A stretch of DNA of 64,000 nucleotides from an uncultured Lachnospiraceae bacterium (GTDB lineage: Bacteria; Bacillota; Clostridia; Lachnospirales; Lachnospiraceae), in the NCBI GenBank assembly GCA_910579865.1, contig CAJTXA010000016.1:1-64000 (forward strand), written 5' to 3'. The position numbers and the translations under genes were made by a program. The notes beneath the pieces were generated by a model. That model had not been told where the DNA came from, ran no database searches, and saw nothing but the letters and a program-made list of their open reading frames with translations. Below, piece after piece: positions 37,813-46,140 of the stretch (position 1 is the first letter of the stretch; the number at the start of each line of letters is the position of its first letter).

Positions 37813-38814
37813 ATGAGCAATACGACACAAGCAGCTCCAAAATCAAAAAAGTCTTTTTGGGAGATTATGAAAAGCAGAAAAGGACAGAGAGGTTTGGTCA
37901 TTGTTTTATTTATGCTTGTTCCATTGACCCTTTTAGCCGTATTTACTTATATCCCATTTTTTGAAATGGTACGGTTTAGTTTTTATGATATTCGGTATGG
38001 GCAGGATGGAACTTGGGTCGGATTAAAGAACTATGCAGAAGTATTTAATCGAAGTGAGTGCTTTACCTCGTTATTTGTTAGCGTGTACTATATGGGCGGT
38101 GCAATTATACAACTTGCTCTAGCGTTATTTTTTGCAACATTATTTGTATTTAAAGTAAAAGGAAGCGGAATTTTTAAAGGAATTTTATTTTTTCCTTATT
38201 TAATCTGTGGTATTGCAGTTGGTTTTATCTTTAAATTTTTCTATGCAAGAGGATATGTATTAGATTCCCTTTTACAGATGTTTGGAATGAATCCAGAAAA
38301 CATTCCATTCTGGTTACAAGATCAAAAAATCAATAATATTTCTTTAGCAGCTACTTCTGTTTGGAGATATATGGGACAGAATATGATTCTTTTCTTAGGT
38401 GCTATGATGTCAGTCGATACTGATCTTTATGAAGCCGCTTCTTTAGATGGAGCAAATAAATGGCATCAATTCCTTTATATTATTTTACCAAGTATTAAAT
38501 CGATTGTAGTATTAAACCTGATTCTTTCTATCAGTGGCTCGTTAAGTGCATTTGAACCACCTTATGTTATTACCAATGGTACAATGGGAACTGGTACATA
38601 TTTTGTCATTATGAATCGTTTAGCTCATGAAAGACAAAAAGTAGGGCTTGCCTGTGCGATGGCGATTGTTTTGCTTGTGATTATTGTAGCATGTACTGTT
38701 GCACAGAATTTATTCTTTAAATATGTATTTGACAATGGAACAGAAGACGAATCCAAAGCAGCCGTTCGAGCAAAAAAACGGGCGGCAAAAGCAGCACAGA
38801 AGGGAGGAAATTAA
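37813..38814 (+). CDS. Sugar ABC transporter permease, MalF/UgpA type
   Basis: The 333-residue protein has six membrane segments and the permease coupling motif in the form EAASLDGANKWHQFLYIILP (about residues 210-230), which docks on the ATPase. The N terminus is a short Lys-rich cytosolic stretch, and the C terminus is Ala/Lys-rich. It pairs with the next permease, whose gene starts 3 nt after this stop. No ATPase gene is present in the locus; in Gram-positive bacteria a shared MsmK/MsiK-type ATPase usually serves several such importers. Confidence 0.88.
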   Translation: MSNTTQAAPKSKKSFWEIMKSRKGQRGLVIVLFMLVPLTLLAVFTYIPFFEMVRFSFYDIRYGQDGTWVGLKNYAEVFNRSECFTSLFVSVYYMGGAIIQLALALFFATLFVFKVKGSGIFKGILFFPYLICGIAVGFIFKFFYARGYVLDSLLQMFGMNPENIPFWLQDQKINNISLAATSVWRYMGQNMILFLGAMMSVDTDLYEAASLDGANKWHQFLYIILPSIKSIVVLNLILSISGSLSAFEPPYVITNGTMGTGTYFVIMNRLAHERQKVGLACAMAIVLLVIIVACTVAQNLFFKYVFDNGTEDESKAAVRAKKRAAKAAQKGGN

Positions 38815-38817
38815 ACT

Positions 38818-39666
38818 ATGAAAATTTCAAAAATGAAATTAAGTTCATTTTTATTTACAGTATTTAAATATGGTGCAATTGTTTTGGCATCAATTATTGC
38901 ACTACTTCCAGTTTGTGTCTGCGTATTAACTGCATTTAAGACAACAGAGGAATATAATGCAACATCTGTATTGGATTTACCAAAGTCGTTTTTATACTTT
39001 GAAAACTTTATAGTTGCAGTAAAACAAGCGAATATGTTCCGAGGATTTTTAAATACAGGAATTGTATTAGTTGTAGTTTTAATTGTTTCTATCTTTACTG
39101 GATCCATGTTGGCTTATGTATTAAATCGGTTTAAATTTAAAGGAAGTGGAATAATCAACAGTTTATTTATGTTTGCATCTTTAATTCCTGGTATTGCAAC
39201 ACAGGTTACAGTGTATCAGATTATGTACAGTCTGGGACTAATTAATCATCTTTATGGATATATGATTGTATTGATGGGAACAGATATTATTTCGATTTAT
39301 ATCTTCTTACAATTTTTTGAAAATCTTTCCGTATCTTTAGATGAATCAGCAATTATTGATGGATGTACTTATTTTGGAGTATTTTTTAAGATATTATTTC
39401 CTCTTTTAAAACCAGCGATTGTGACTTCTTTAGTATTAAAGGGAGTTGGGGTATACAATGAATATTATATGTCAAATTTATATTTGCAGGATCGGAATTT
39501 AAAAACGATTTCTACTGCATTGTATACATTTACTGGGCCTTATGGAAATCAGTATAATTATATTTGTGCAGGGGTGTTGATTACGATTATTCCTATTTTT
39601 ATCTTGTTTTTGATTTTCCAGGAGCAGGTATATAGTGGAATGGCTGCTGGTGCAGTGAAAGGATAG
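38818..39666 (+). CDS. Sugar ABC transporter permease, MalG type
   Basis: The 282 residues form six membrane segments with the coupling motif DESAIIDGCTYFGVFFKILFP (about residues 178-198; consensus EAA...G.........I.LP). Its ATG lies 3 nt after the previous stop, so the two are translationally linked. It is the second half of the channel for the oligosaccharide importer. The operon continues after a 615-nt gap containing the palindromic repeat element. Confidence 0.88.
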   Translation: MKISKMKLSSFLFTVFKYGAIVLASIIALLPVCVCVLTAFKTTEEYNATSVLDLPKSFLYFENFIVAVKQANMFRGFLNTGIVLVVVLIVSIFTGSMLAYVLNRFKFKGSGIINSLFMFASLIPGIATQVTVYQIMYSLGLINHLYGYMIVLMGTDIISIYIFLQFFENLSVSLDESAIIDGCTYFGVFFKILFPLLKPAIVTSLVLKGVGVYNEYYMSNLYLQDRNLKTISTALYTFTGPYGNQYNYICAGVLITIIPIFILFLIFQEQVYSGMAAGAVKG

Positions 39667-39696
39667 GAGAGTTGTATTGGGAGGTGTTGGAAAGCC

Positions 39697-39838
39697 GTCC
39701 GTTCGAATCTGGCTAGGGGCTATTTCGGGCCCGCTTGCGCTTAGGATTTCCACGTAGCGGACACATAAGGCGCTAAAAGACAGCGCCTAAGTGCCGACGG
39801 GAAATATGACCCTTCATAGCCCCTAACCAGATTCGGAC
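39697..39838. repeat. Palindromic repeat element, copy A
   Basis: Outer arms GAATCTGGCTAGGGGCTAT (39705-39723) and ATAGCCCCTAACCAGATTC (39816-39834), extended by GTCC/GGAC, enclose a core with its own hairpin, AGGCGCT-AAAAGAC-AGCGCCT. Positions 39721-39818 are repeated without a mismatch, inverted, at 40106-40203. The element sits within an operon, between a permease gene and the GH130_2 gene. Translated fragments of the core (MEILSASGPEI) look familiar from spurious Lachnospiraceae annotations, suggesting a dispersed family. Confidence 0.8.
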
Positions 39839-39897
39839 TGTGTTTTTCAAAATAGAGGATACAACTATTGAGGTAGTAAAAAGAAGTGAATGATTGA

Positions 39898-39985
39898 GTG
39901 AAGGTGTTGGGAATTTGTCTGTTCGGATCTGACTAGGGGCTATTTCAGATTCGTTTGTGCTTTGGATTTTATAAGATTATTGTTA
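39898..39985. repeat. Decayed partial copy B of the palindromic element
   Basis: AGGTGTTGGGAATTTGTCTG and GGATCTGACTAGGGGCTATT followed by diverged core bases match the left arm and first part of copy A with about one change in five. The remainder of the core is lost. This indicates an older insertion of the same family or a local duplication. Confidence 0.65.
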
Positions 39986-40089
39986 AATTTAGATTGTGTT
40001 TTTTAAAATAGATTTGTTATACACATTCTCTTATATAGTTTTAATATTTTACAGTGAAAGCTATTGTTCCGTTGGTAGGGTACAGCCTG

Positions 40090-40219
40090 AAGTAGATGGG
40101 AGGTCTATGAAGGGTCATATTTCCCGTCGGCACTTAGGCGCTGTCTTTTAGCGCCTTATGTGTCCGCTACGTGGAAATCCTAAGCGCAAGCGGGCCCGAA
40201 ATAGACTTCCCATCTACTT
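40090..40219. repeat. Palindromic repeat element, copy C (inverted)
   Basis: It carries the same 98-bp core as copy A in opposite orientation (40106-40203). Its arms are different: AAGTAGATGGGAGGTCTAT (40090-40108) pairs with ATAGACTTCCCATCTACTT (40201-40219) with one mismatch. The arms have changed on both sides together, so the hairpin is preserved while its sequence is not. Confidence 0.8.
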
Positions 40220-40284
40220 TGGGCGTCCGATTTGAACAGATAACATTTAAAATTATTATAGATAGTATAAAGGAGAAAAAAATT

Positions 40285-41307
40285 ATGAGTGAAGTAAAAA
40301 TAATAGGCTCTGCTGTGCCAAATATGCCGTGGCAGGAAAAACCAAAACAAGTGCATGGTGCACCTGTTTGGCGATATACAGAAAATCCAATTATTGGAAG
40401 AAATCCAGCAAAGGAAGTAGCACGTATTTTTAATAGTGCAGTTATACCCTATCAAAATGAATTTATTGGCGTATTTCGGGGAGAACAGATAAACGGAATT
40501 CCTTATATCTATATGGGAAGAAGCAAAGATGCGATTCATTGGGAGTTTGAAGAAGAAAAAATTGCTTTTGTAGATGAAGAGGGAAAGTCTTTTATGCCAG
40601 TCTATGCTTACGATCCTCGTTTAGTAAAGATAGAGGATGTTTATTATATTATTTGGTGTCAGGATTTTTATGGTGCTGCTATTGGAATTGCAAAGACAAC
40701 TGATTTTCAGACATTTGTTCGAATCGAAAATCCATTTCTTCCATTTAATCGCAATGCTGTTTTATTCCCAAGAAAAATTCATGGAAATTATATGATGTTA
40801 TCCCGTCCAAGTGATAGTGGACATACTCCATTTGGAGATATTTTTCTTTCGGAAAGTCCAGATATGGTATATTGGGGAAAACATCGCCATGTGATGGGAA
40901 AAGCATCTGAATGGTGGGAATCACTTAAGATTGGCGGAGGTGCTGCCCCGATTGAGACAACAGAAGGCTGGCTTTTGTTCTATCATGGAGTAGGTGGAAC
41001 TTGTAATGGGTATGTGTATAGTATTGGTGGAGCTATTTTGGATATAGAAAATCCGTCTATTGTTAAATATCGCTGTGAAAATTTCCTTTTAACACCAGAA
41101 GAATGGTATGAGGAACGGGGATTTGTGCCAAATGTAACATTTCCTTGTGCGACGATTCATGATGCAGAGAGTGGTAGAATTGCAATTTATTATGGGGCAG
41201 CAGATACTTATGTGGGACTTGCGTTTACAACGGTAAAGGAAATTGTAGGTTATATGAAAGAGAAAAGTTCTGTGAGCGAATCGGATATTGAGATTGGAAG
41301 AAGATAA
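40285..41307 (+). CDS. GH130_2-type beta-1,4-mannooligosaccharide phosphorylase
   Basis: The start at 40285 follows AAAGGAGAAAAAAATT; the longer frame from 40171 only reads through the repeat core. The 340 residues form a five-bladed propeller of GH130 with YAYDPRLVKIEDVYYI, where the DxR aspartate is the proton donor region, and GGGAAPIETTEGWLLFYHGV in the phosphate/glycan site. Subfamily 2 enzymes release mannose-1-phosphate from the non-reducing end of beta-1,4-mannooligosaccharides. There is no signal peptide, so the enzyme is cytosolic. The subfamily assignment is by resemblance to the Ruminococcus/Roseburia enzymes. Confidence 0.82.
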   Translation: MSEVKIIGSAVPNMPWQEKPKQVHGAPVWRYTENPIIGRNPAKEVARIFNSAVIPYQNEFIGVFRGEQINGIPYIYMGRSKDAIHWEFEEEKIAFVDEEGKSFMPVYAYDPRLVKIEDVYYIIWCQDFYGAAIGIAKTTDFQTFVRIENPFLPFNRNAVLFPRKIHGNYMMLSRPSDSGHTPFGDIFLSESPDMVYWGKHRHVMGKASEWWESLKIGGGAAPIETTEGWLLFYHGVGGTCNGYVYSIGGAILDIENPSIVKYRCENFLLTPEEWYEERGFVPNVTFPCATIHDAESGRIAIYYGAADTYVGLAFTTVKEIVGYMKEKSSVSESDIEIGRR

Positions 41308-41319
41308 GGTGGGAATGTT

Positions 41320-42504
41320 ATGGAGGCATTTGTAAATGAGATTGTGGATCATTTGAAAAATCAGTTAATTCCTTTTTGGGAGGGATTAAAAGATAAAGAG
41401 TATGGTGGATATTTTGGCTATATGGGGTATGATCGGAAGGTGATTCCAACTTATGAAAAGGGATGTATTTTAAATAGTAGGATTCTTTGGTTTTTTTCAA
41501 ATGCGTATCGGCTTTTTCGAACAGAGAATCTAAAAGCAGATGCAGAACATGCATTTCGGTTTTTAAAAGAGTATTGTTTGGATAAAGAGTATGGTGGGAT
41601 TTATTGGTCTTTGACTTATAATGGACAGAAAAAGGACGACACAAAACATACTTATAATCAGGCATTTGCTATTTATGCACTTTCTTCTTATTATGATGTG
41701 GTTAAAGACAATGAGGCTTTGCAAATTGCAATGCAGCTTTATCAGTTGGTGGAGGAAAAGTGTATAGATGAGTATGGATACTTGGAGGCTTTTGATCGGA
41801 CGTTTCGGCCAGAAATGAATGAGAAGTTATCAGAGAATGGTGTAATGGCAGAGAAAACCATGAATACATTACTGCATCTTTTGGAAGCCTATACGGAACT
41901 TTATCGGGTGACAAAGGATGAAAAGGTGGCAGGGAGGATTCGTTTTTTGCTCGATCTTTTTGAAAAGAAAGTCTATCATCAAGAACTTGGACGGCAGGAG
42001 GTGTTTTTTGATCGTTATTGGAATTCTTTGCTTGATTTGTATTCTTATGGTCATGATATAGAGACGGCATGGCTTGTGGATCGGGCACTTGAGGTATTAG
42101 GGGATTTGGCATATAAAGAACGGATTGAAAAGATTACAGCACAAATAACATGGAATATTTTTACACGTGCATTGGAGGGGGATGCTATGCCAAATGAAGC
42201 AGAAAATGGAGTGCGGGATACTACCAGAGTGTGGTGGGTGCAGGCAGAAGCAGTGGTTGGATTTATCAATGGATATCAGAAACAGCCAGAACGAGTGGAA
42301 TATCTAGAGGCAGCAAAGAGAATTTGGCATTATATTAATACAACTATGATAGATAAACGGGAAGGTTCAGAGTGGTTTTGGGCTGTGGATCAGAAGGGAG
42401 TTCCTTTGGAAAAACCAATTGTAGAACCGTGGAAATGTCCATATCACAATGGAAGAATGTGTATAGAGGTGATACAAAGACTAAAAGAAAAAAGAAGCAG
42501 GTAG
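41320..42504 (+). CDS. AGE-family cellobiose/mannobiose 2-epimerase
   Basis: The 394-residue (alpha/alpha)6-barrel of the N-acylglucosamine/cellobiose 2-epimerase family shows GCILNSRILWFFSNAYR, EYGGIYWSLTYNG, KHTYNQAFAIYALSSYY and RVWWVQAEAVVGFIN with conserved Arg and His residues of the active site. In the mannan pathway it turns the reducing-end mannose of mannobiose into glucose, making the substrate for the GH130_1 enzyme encoded next. It starts 12 nt after the GH130_2 stop and ends 29 nt before the GH130_1 start, so the three are one transcriptional unit. Confidence 0.88.
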   Translation: MEAFVNEIVDHLKNQLIPFWEGLKDKEYGGYFGYMGYDRKVIPTYEKGCILNSRILWFFSNAYRLFRTENLKADAEHAFRFLKEYCLDKEYGGIYWSLTYNGQKKDDTKHTYNQAFAIYALSSYYDVVKDNEALQIAMQLYQLVEEKCIDEYGYLEAFDRTFRPEMNEKLSENGVMAEKTMNTLLHLLEAYTELYRVTKDEKVAGRIRFLLDLFEKKVYHQELGRQEVFFDRYWNSLLDLYSYGHDIETAWLVDRALEVLGDLAYKERIEKITAQITWNIFTRALEGDAMPNEAENGVRDTTRVWWVQAEAVVGFINGYQKQPERVEYLEAAKRIWHYINTTMIDKREGSEWFWAVDQKGVPLEKPIVEPWKCPYHNGRMCIEVIQRLKEKRSR

Positions 42505-42533
42505 ATTATTTAAGAAAGTTGAGGGGTTTGAAA

Positions 42534-43709
42534 ATGATACATAAACAATATTACGTGGAATTAGAAAAACAGGAAAGGCTGATTGAGAGAAAGAATCAAA
42601 AAAGTGATTTTTATAATGGAATTTATGATCGATATCAGTATCCTGTTTTGACAAGAGATCATACACCATTATTTTGGAGATATGATTTAGATGCAGAAAA
42701 AAATCCTTATTTTATGGAACGACTTGGGATTAATGCAGTAATGAATTCTGGAGCGATTGAGTTAGATGGAAAGTTTTATTTGGTGGCAAGAGTAGAGGGA
42801 AACGATCGGAAGTCTTTTTTTGCAGTGGCAGAAAGTACGAGTGGAGTAGATGGATTTCGGTTTTGGGATTATCCAGTAATATTGCCAGATACTTGTCCAG
42901 AAGAAACGAATGTTTATGATATGCGGTTGACAAAACATGAGGATGGTTATATCTATGGAGTCTTTTGTTCGGAAAGTAAGGATACAAGTACTCTGGATTT
43001 ATCTGCTGCTATAGCACAGGCAGGAATTGTACGAACAAAGGATTTAAAAAATTGGGAAAGACTAGAAAATTTAAAGACCCTTCGTTCTCCTCAACAGAGG
43101 AATGTACTGCTTCATCCAGAATTTATAAATGGACAGTATGCTTTTTATACTCGTCCAATGGATGGATTTATTGATACTGGAAATGGTGGAGGCATAGGCT
43201 TTGGACTATGTAAAGATATTGCACATGCTGTAATTGATGAGGAAGTCATTATTAGCAAACGAATTTATCATACATTGACAGAATGTAAGAATGGAGCAGG
43301 AGCAGTTCCAATTCGAGGGAAGCGATGCTGGATTCATATTGCCCATGGGGTTCGAAATACAGCAGCAGGTCTTCGCTATGTTCTTTATGCATTTGGAACA
43401 GATTTAAACAATCCTTTTCAAGTTGTAGCAGAACCTTCTGGAGTATTTTTAGTGCCACTTGGAAAAGAACGAGTGGGAGATGTTTCAAATGTTGTTTTTA
43501 CAAATGGAGCAGTTGCCAGAGAAAATGGAGAGGTCTATATTTATTATGCTTCTTGTGATACAAGGATGCATGTTGCAGTTACTAGTATAGAGAAATTAGA
43601 AGATTATCTGTTTCAAACTCCTTCTGATCGATTACGTTCGTCTGACTGTGTAAAGCAGAGGTGTGAGTTGATTGATCAAAATAAAAAGATTTTAGAGGAA
43701 CAAAAATAG
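42534..43709 (+). CDS. GH130_1-type 4-O-beta-mannosyl-glucose phosphorylase
   Basis: I start at ATG 42534 (391 residues, MIHKQYYVELEKQERL), as in family members; the longer frame from 42372 overlaps the epimerase. GH130_1 landmarks are MNSGAIELDGKFYLVARVEG, YDMRLTKHEDGYIYGVF with the catalytic Asp of DxR, NVLLHPEFINGQYAFYTRP and GAGAVPIRGKRCWIHIAHGV. The enzyme phosphorolyses mannosyl-glucose to mannose-1-phosphate and glucose in the cytoplasm. Having both GH130 subfamilies plus the epimerase is the signature of the Roseburia-type mannan pathway. Confidence 0.87.
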   Translation: MIHKQYYVELEKQERLIERKNQKSDFYNGIYDRYQYPVLTRDHTPLFWRYDLDAEKNPYFMERLGINAVMNSGAIELDGKFYLVARVEGNDRKSFFAVAESTSGVDGFRFWDYPVILPDTCPEETNVYDMRLTKHEDGYIYGVFCSESKDTSTLDLSAAIAQAGIVRTKDLKNWERLENLKTLRSPQQRNVLLHPEFINGQYAFYTRPMDGFIDTGNGGGIGFGLCKDIAHAVIDEEVIISKRIYHTLTECKNGAGAVPIRGKRCWIHIAHGVRNTAAGLRYVLYAFGTDLNNPFQVVAEPSGVFLVPLGKERVGDVSNVVFTNGAVARENGEVYIYYASCDTRMHVAVTSIEKLEDYLFQTPSDRLRSSDCVKQRCELIDQNKKILEEQK

Positions 43710-43726
43710 AAGAGAGTGGGCAGGAT

Positions 43727-44668
43727 ATGGCGATATTAAAATTAATACCAAGTGGAAAAGATTATCTTTGGGGTGGAACAAAGTTAAAGAGTGAATTTGG
43801 AAAAGAGTTTTCAAAAGAAAAATTAGCAGAGACATGGGAACTTTCCTGTCATTTTGATGGTCCTAGTATTGTGGAAAATGGAGCTTATGCAGGAAAGACG
43901 TTTCGTGAATTTATCTTAATGGAAGGAAAAAACGTAATAGGAGAAAAAGGTCAGAGGTTTGAACAATTTCCATTATTAATTAAATTTATTGATGCACAGG
44001 AGAATCTTTCTATTCAAGTACATCCGAATAATGCTTATGCATTGGAATATGAGGGACAGTATGGAAAGACTGAGATGTGGTATATCGTAGACTGTGAGGA
44101 AGGTGCAGGTCTTTATTATGGATTTTCAAAGGAAATTTCAAAGGAAGAATTTCAAAATCGAATTGAGAATCAGACTTTACTGGAAGTATTAAATTGGGTA
44201 GAAGTAAAGAAGGGGGATGTGTTTTTTATTGAACCTGGAACCATTCATGCGATTGGAAAAGGAATTTTAATAGCCGAGATTCAGCAAAATTCCAATGTGA
44301 CATATCGAGTGTATGATTATGGGAGAAGGGATGCGAATGGAAAAGAACGAGAACTTCATGTTGAAAAAGCACTTCAAGTGACCAATCTAAAACCGGTTTT
44401 GCAAAAAAAGTCTTTTGCGCCATATCTGGTTTCTTGTGAATATTTTAAAGTGGATAAAGTAGCATTGGATGGACGATTAAAGAAAAGGATAATAGGGGAA
44501 GTAGATGCCTCTTCTTTTGTCAGTTTGCTTATCTTGGATGGAAGTGGAGAAGTGCAAGCAAAAGGGGAAGTAGTAAAAATAAAAAAGGGAGATAGTATTT
44601 TTATTACGGCTGATTCAGGAGAGTATAAACTAGAAGGATGTTTAGAGGCACTATTTACTACCTTATAA
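43727..44668 (+). CDS. manA: Mannose-6-phosphate isomerase, class I
   Basis: The 313-residue cupin enzyme has the zinc-site motifs IQVHPNNAYALE (about 100), GKTEMWYIVD and EPGTIHAIGKGILIAEIQQN (about 170), which define type I phosphomannose isomerase; it is the short bacterial form. It converts mannose-6-phosphate to fructose-6-phosphate and so links mannan breakdown to glycolysis. It follows GH130_1 by 17 nt, in the same operon. Mannose-1-phosphate from the phosphorylases must first be isomerised to mannose-6-phosphate, a job for the mutase encoded at 46141. Confidence 0.9.
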   Translation: MAILKLIPSGKDYLWGGTKLKSEFGKEFSKEKLAETWELSCHFDGPSIVENGAYAGKTFREFILMEGKNVIGEKGQRFEQFPLLIKFIDAQENLSIQVHPNNAYALEYEGQYGKTEMWYIVDCEEGAGLYYGFSKEISKEEFQNRIENQTLLEVLNWVEVKKGDVFFIEPGTIHAIGKGILIAEIQQNSNVTYRVYDYGRRDANGKERELHVEKALQVTNLKPVLQKKSFAPYLVSCEYFKVDKVALDGRLKKRIIGEVDASSFVSLLILDGSGEVQAKGEVVKIKKGDSIFITADSGEYKLEGCLEALFTTL

Positions 44669-44771
44669 AGGATGATTTATAACTTGCAGAAATAGGTTGC
44701 TTTCTGTTATAGTAAAGTGGAGCCATTAGAAAAATATAGCAAAAGAAGCAAGAGGGAAGGAAGCAGGATAG

Positions 44772-45488
44772 ATGACGGAGTGGTTGAGGAAGATTCAAAA
44801 GGAGATCAGTAGGAAGACAGAAGGGATGAATCAAAGTCAGAAATGGGAGTACATTTTTACTTATTACTGGTATCATATTCTGTTGATTGTACTGGGAATT
44901 GGAATTTTTGTTCTATTGGTTCGTCATCTGTTTTTTCAAAAGCCACCAAAAGAATTTGTTTGTGTGATGATTAATCAAGCAATTCGTTATGAACGAGATG
45001 AAATGTTACAGGAAGAATTTTCTAAGATATTAAAGGTTCCTTCTGATAGGGTATTGATTGACTCAGATTATGTGTTTTCTTATGAGGGAAAGCAGCTAGA
45101 AGGCGCAAATGAAAGTTCCTATGAAAAATTTTTCTTTCGATGGGTAGTGAAAGAGCTAGATGCAGTAGTGATGCCAGAAAGTTTTTATCGGCATTGCAGA
45201 GAACTAGAGTATGAGTTTATGGATTTAGATTTTCTTTTGACAGAGGAAGAAATTACATTGTGGAAAAAACAGATGTTATTCGAAGATGGCAGATATAAGG
45301 GATTGTATCTTTCTGATTCCTATTTCATGTCTTACTTAAATCAAGAAGAGGAAGATCCTTTACTTTTGGTATTTTTAACAGGAGAAACACATCTGAAAGC
45401 GAAACAGAAATTTTTAAAATTTGCTATGGGAACAGAAACTGGAACAATGGAAGGAGTAAATAAGAAAAATGAAAAATATGAAAATTGA
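44772..45488 (+). CDS. Single-pass membrane protein of unknown function
   Basis: The 238-residue protein has an N-terminal charged stretch (1-33), one strong membrane segment (ILLIVLGIGIFVLLVRHLFF, about 37-56) and a C-terminal soluble domain with acidic patches (ELDAVVMPE, LEYEFMDLDFLLTEEE). I do not recognise the domain. Its end overlaps the start of the following YesL-type gene by 20 nt, so the two are made together. The pair interrupts the sugar-metabolism genes, which suggests an accessory role in transport or membrane assembly for this locus. That role is a guess. Confidence 0.6.
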   Translation: MTEWLRKIQKEISRKTEGMNQSQKWEYIFTYYWYHILLIVLGIGIFVLLVRHLFFQKPPKEFVCVMINQAIRYERDEMLQEEFSKILKVPSDRVLIDSDYVFSYEGKQLEGANESSYEKFFFRWVVKELDAVVMPESFYRHCRELEYEFMDLDFLLTEEEITLWKKQMLFEDGRYKGLYLSDSYFMSYLNQEEEDPLLLVFLTGETHLKAKQKFLKFAMGTETGTMEGVNKKNEKYEN

Positions 45489-46104
45489 TAATCCTTTTTT
45501 TGAGGCAATGGGACGATTGGGAGATATTATTTTGGTAAATCTATTGCTGTTGCTTTGTTCACTTCCTATAGTAACAGTAGGAGCGTCTGTTTCTGCAATG
45601 TATGGGGTATTTTTACAGATGATGGAGGGAACAGAAGGAAGAATCTCGATTACTTTCTTTCGATATTTTCGGAAAGGGTTGAAGAAAAATACTATGGTAT
45701 GGAGTACGATGTTAGTGATTGGTATACTTTTGATATTTAATATGTTTTTTCTTGGACATGTAGGAATGGAGGGAATTTGGAGGATTGTTGGGATAGTAAC
45801 AGGATGCTTGATTCTAATTTGGAAAATTTTATTTGCTTGGGTATTTGCTTTTTTGGCGGATTGGGAAGAAAGGATTCGGGATGGGGTGACAGCAGCGATG
45901 CGGATGGCAGTACTTCATCTTCCCGCTACTTTGGTTATGGTAGTTTTGAATAATATTTTGCTTATTTGCCTTTGGATGGGAGTTTTCTATCTAGCAGCAG
46001 TAATCCCAATTTATCTAGTGGCAGGATTTGGTTTGACTGGATATGTAAATACTTGGTTTTTTAAAAAGTATTTAAAGAAAAAGGAAAAGATACAATTATC
46101 TTAA
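45469..46104 (+). CDS. YesL-family (DUF624) membrane protein
   Basis: The 211 residues form about five membrane segments, with the DUF624 opening NPFFEAMGRLGDIILVNLLL and LPIVTVGASVSAMYGVFL. YesL-type proteins are very often encoded beside carbohydrate ABC importers and glycosidases in Firmicutes, but their biochemical role is unknown. Here the gene overlaps the upstream unknown membrane-protein gene by 20 nt and precedes the phosphoglucomutase gene by 36 nt. The overlap and conserved order suggest that the two membrane proteins work together. Confidence 0.8.
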   Translation: MKNMKIDNPFFEAMGRLGDIILVNLLLLLCSLPIVTVGASVSAMYGVFLQMMEGTEGRISITFFRYFRKGLKKNTMVWSTMLVIGILLIFNMFFLGHVGMEGIWRIVGIVTGCLILIWKILFAWVFAFLADWEERIRDGVTAAMRMAVLHLPATLVMVVLNNILLICLWMGVFYLAAVIPIYLVAGFGLTGYVNTWFFKKYLKKKEKIQLS

Positions 46105-46140
46105 AATAAGAAAAAGAAAGCAATAAAAAAGGAGACAATT

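Noticed and set aside
39499..39753. Minus-strand frame also beginning MEILSASGPEI
   Set aside because: It arises from the same inverted repeat core and runs antisense into the permease gene.
40171..40284. N-terminal extension of the GH130_2 gene beginning MEILSASGPEI
   Set aside because: It reads through the repeat core, lacks a ribosome site and family resemblance; AAAGGAG lies right before 40285.
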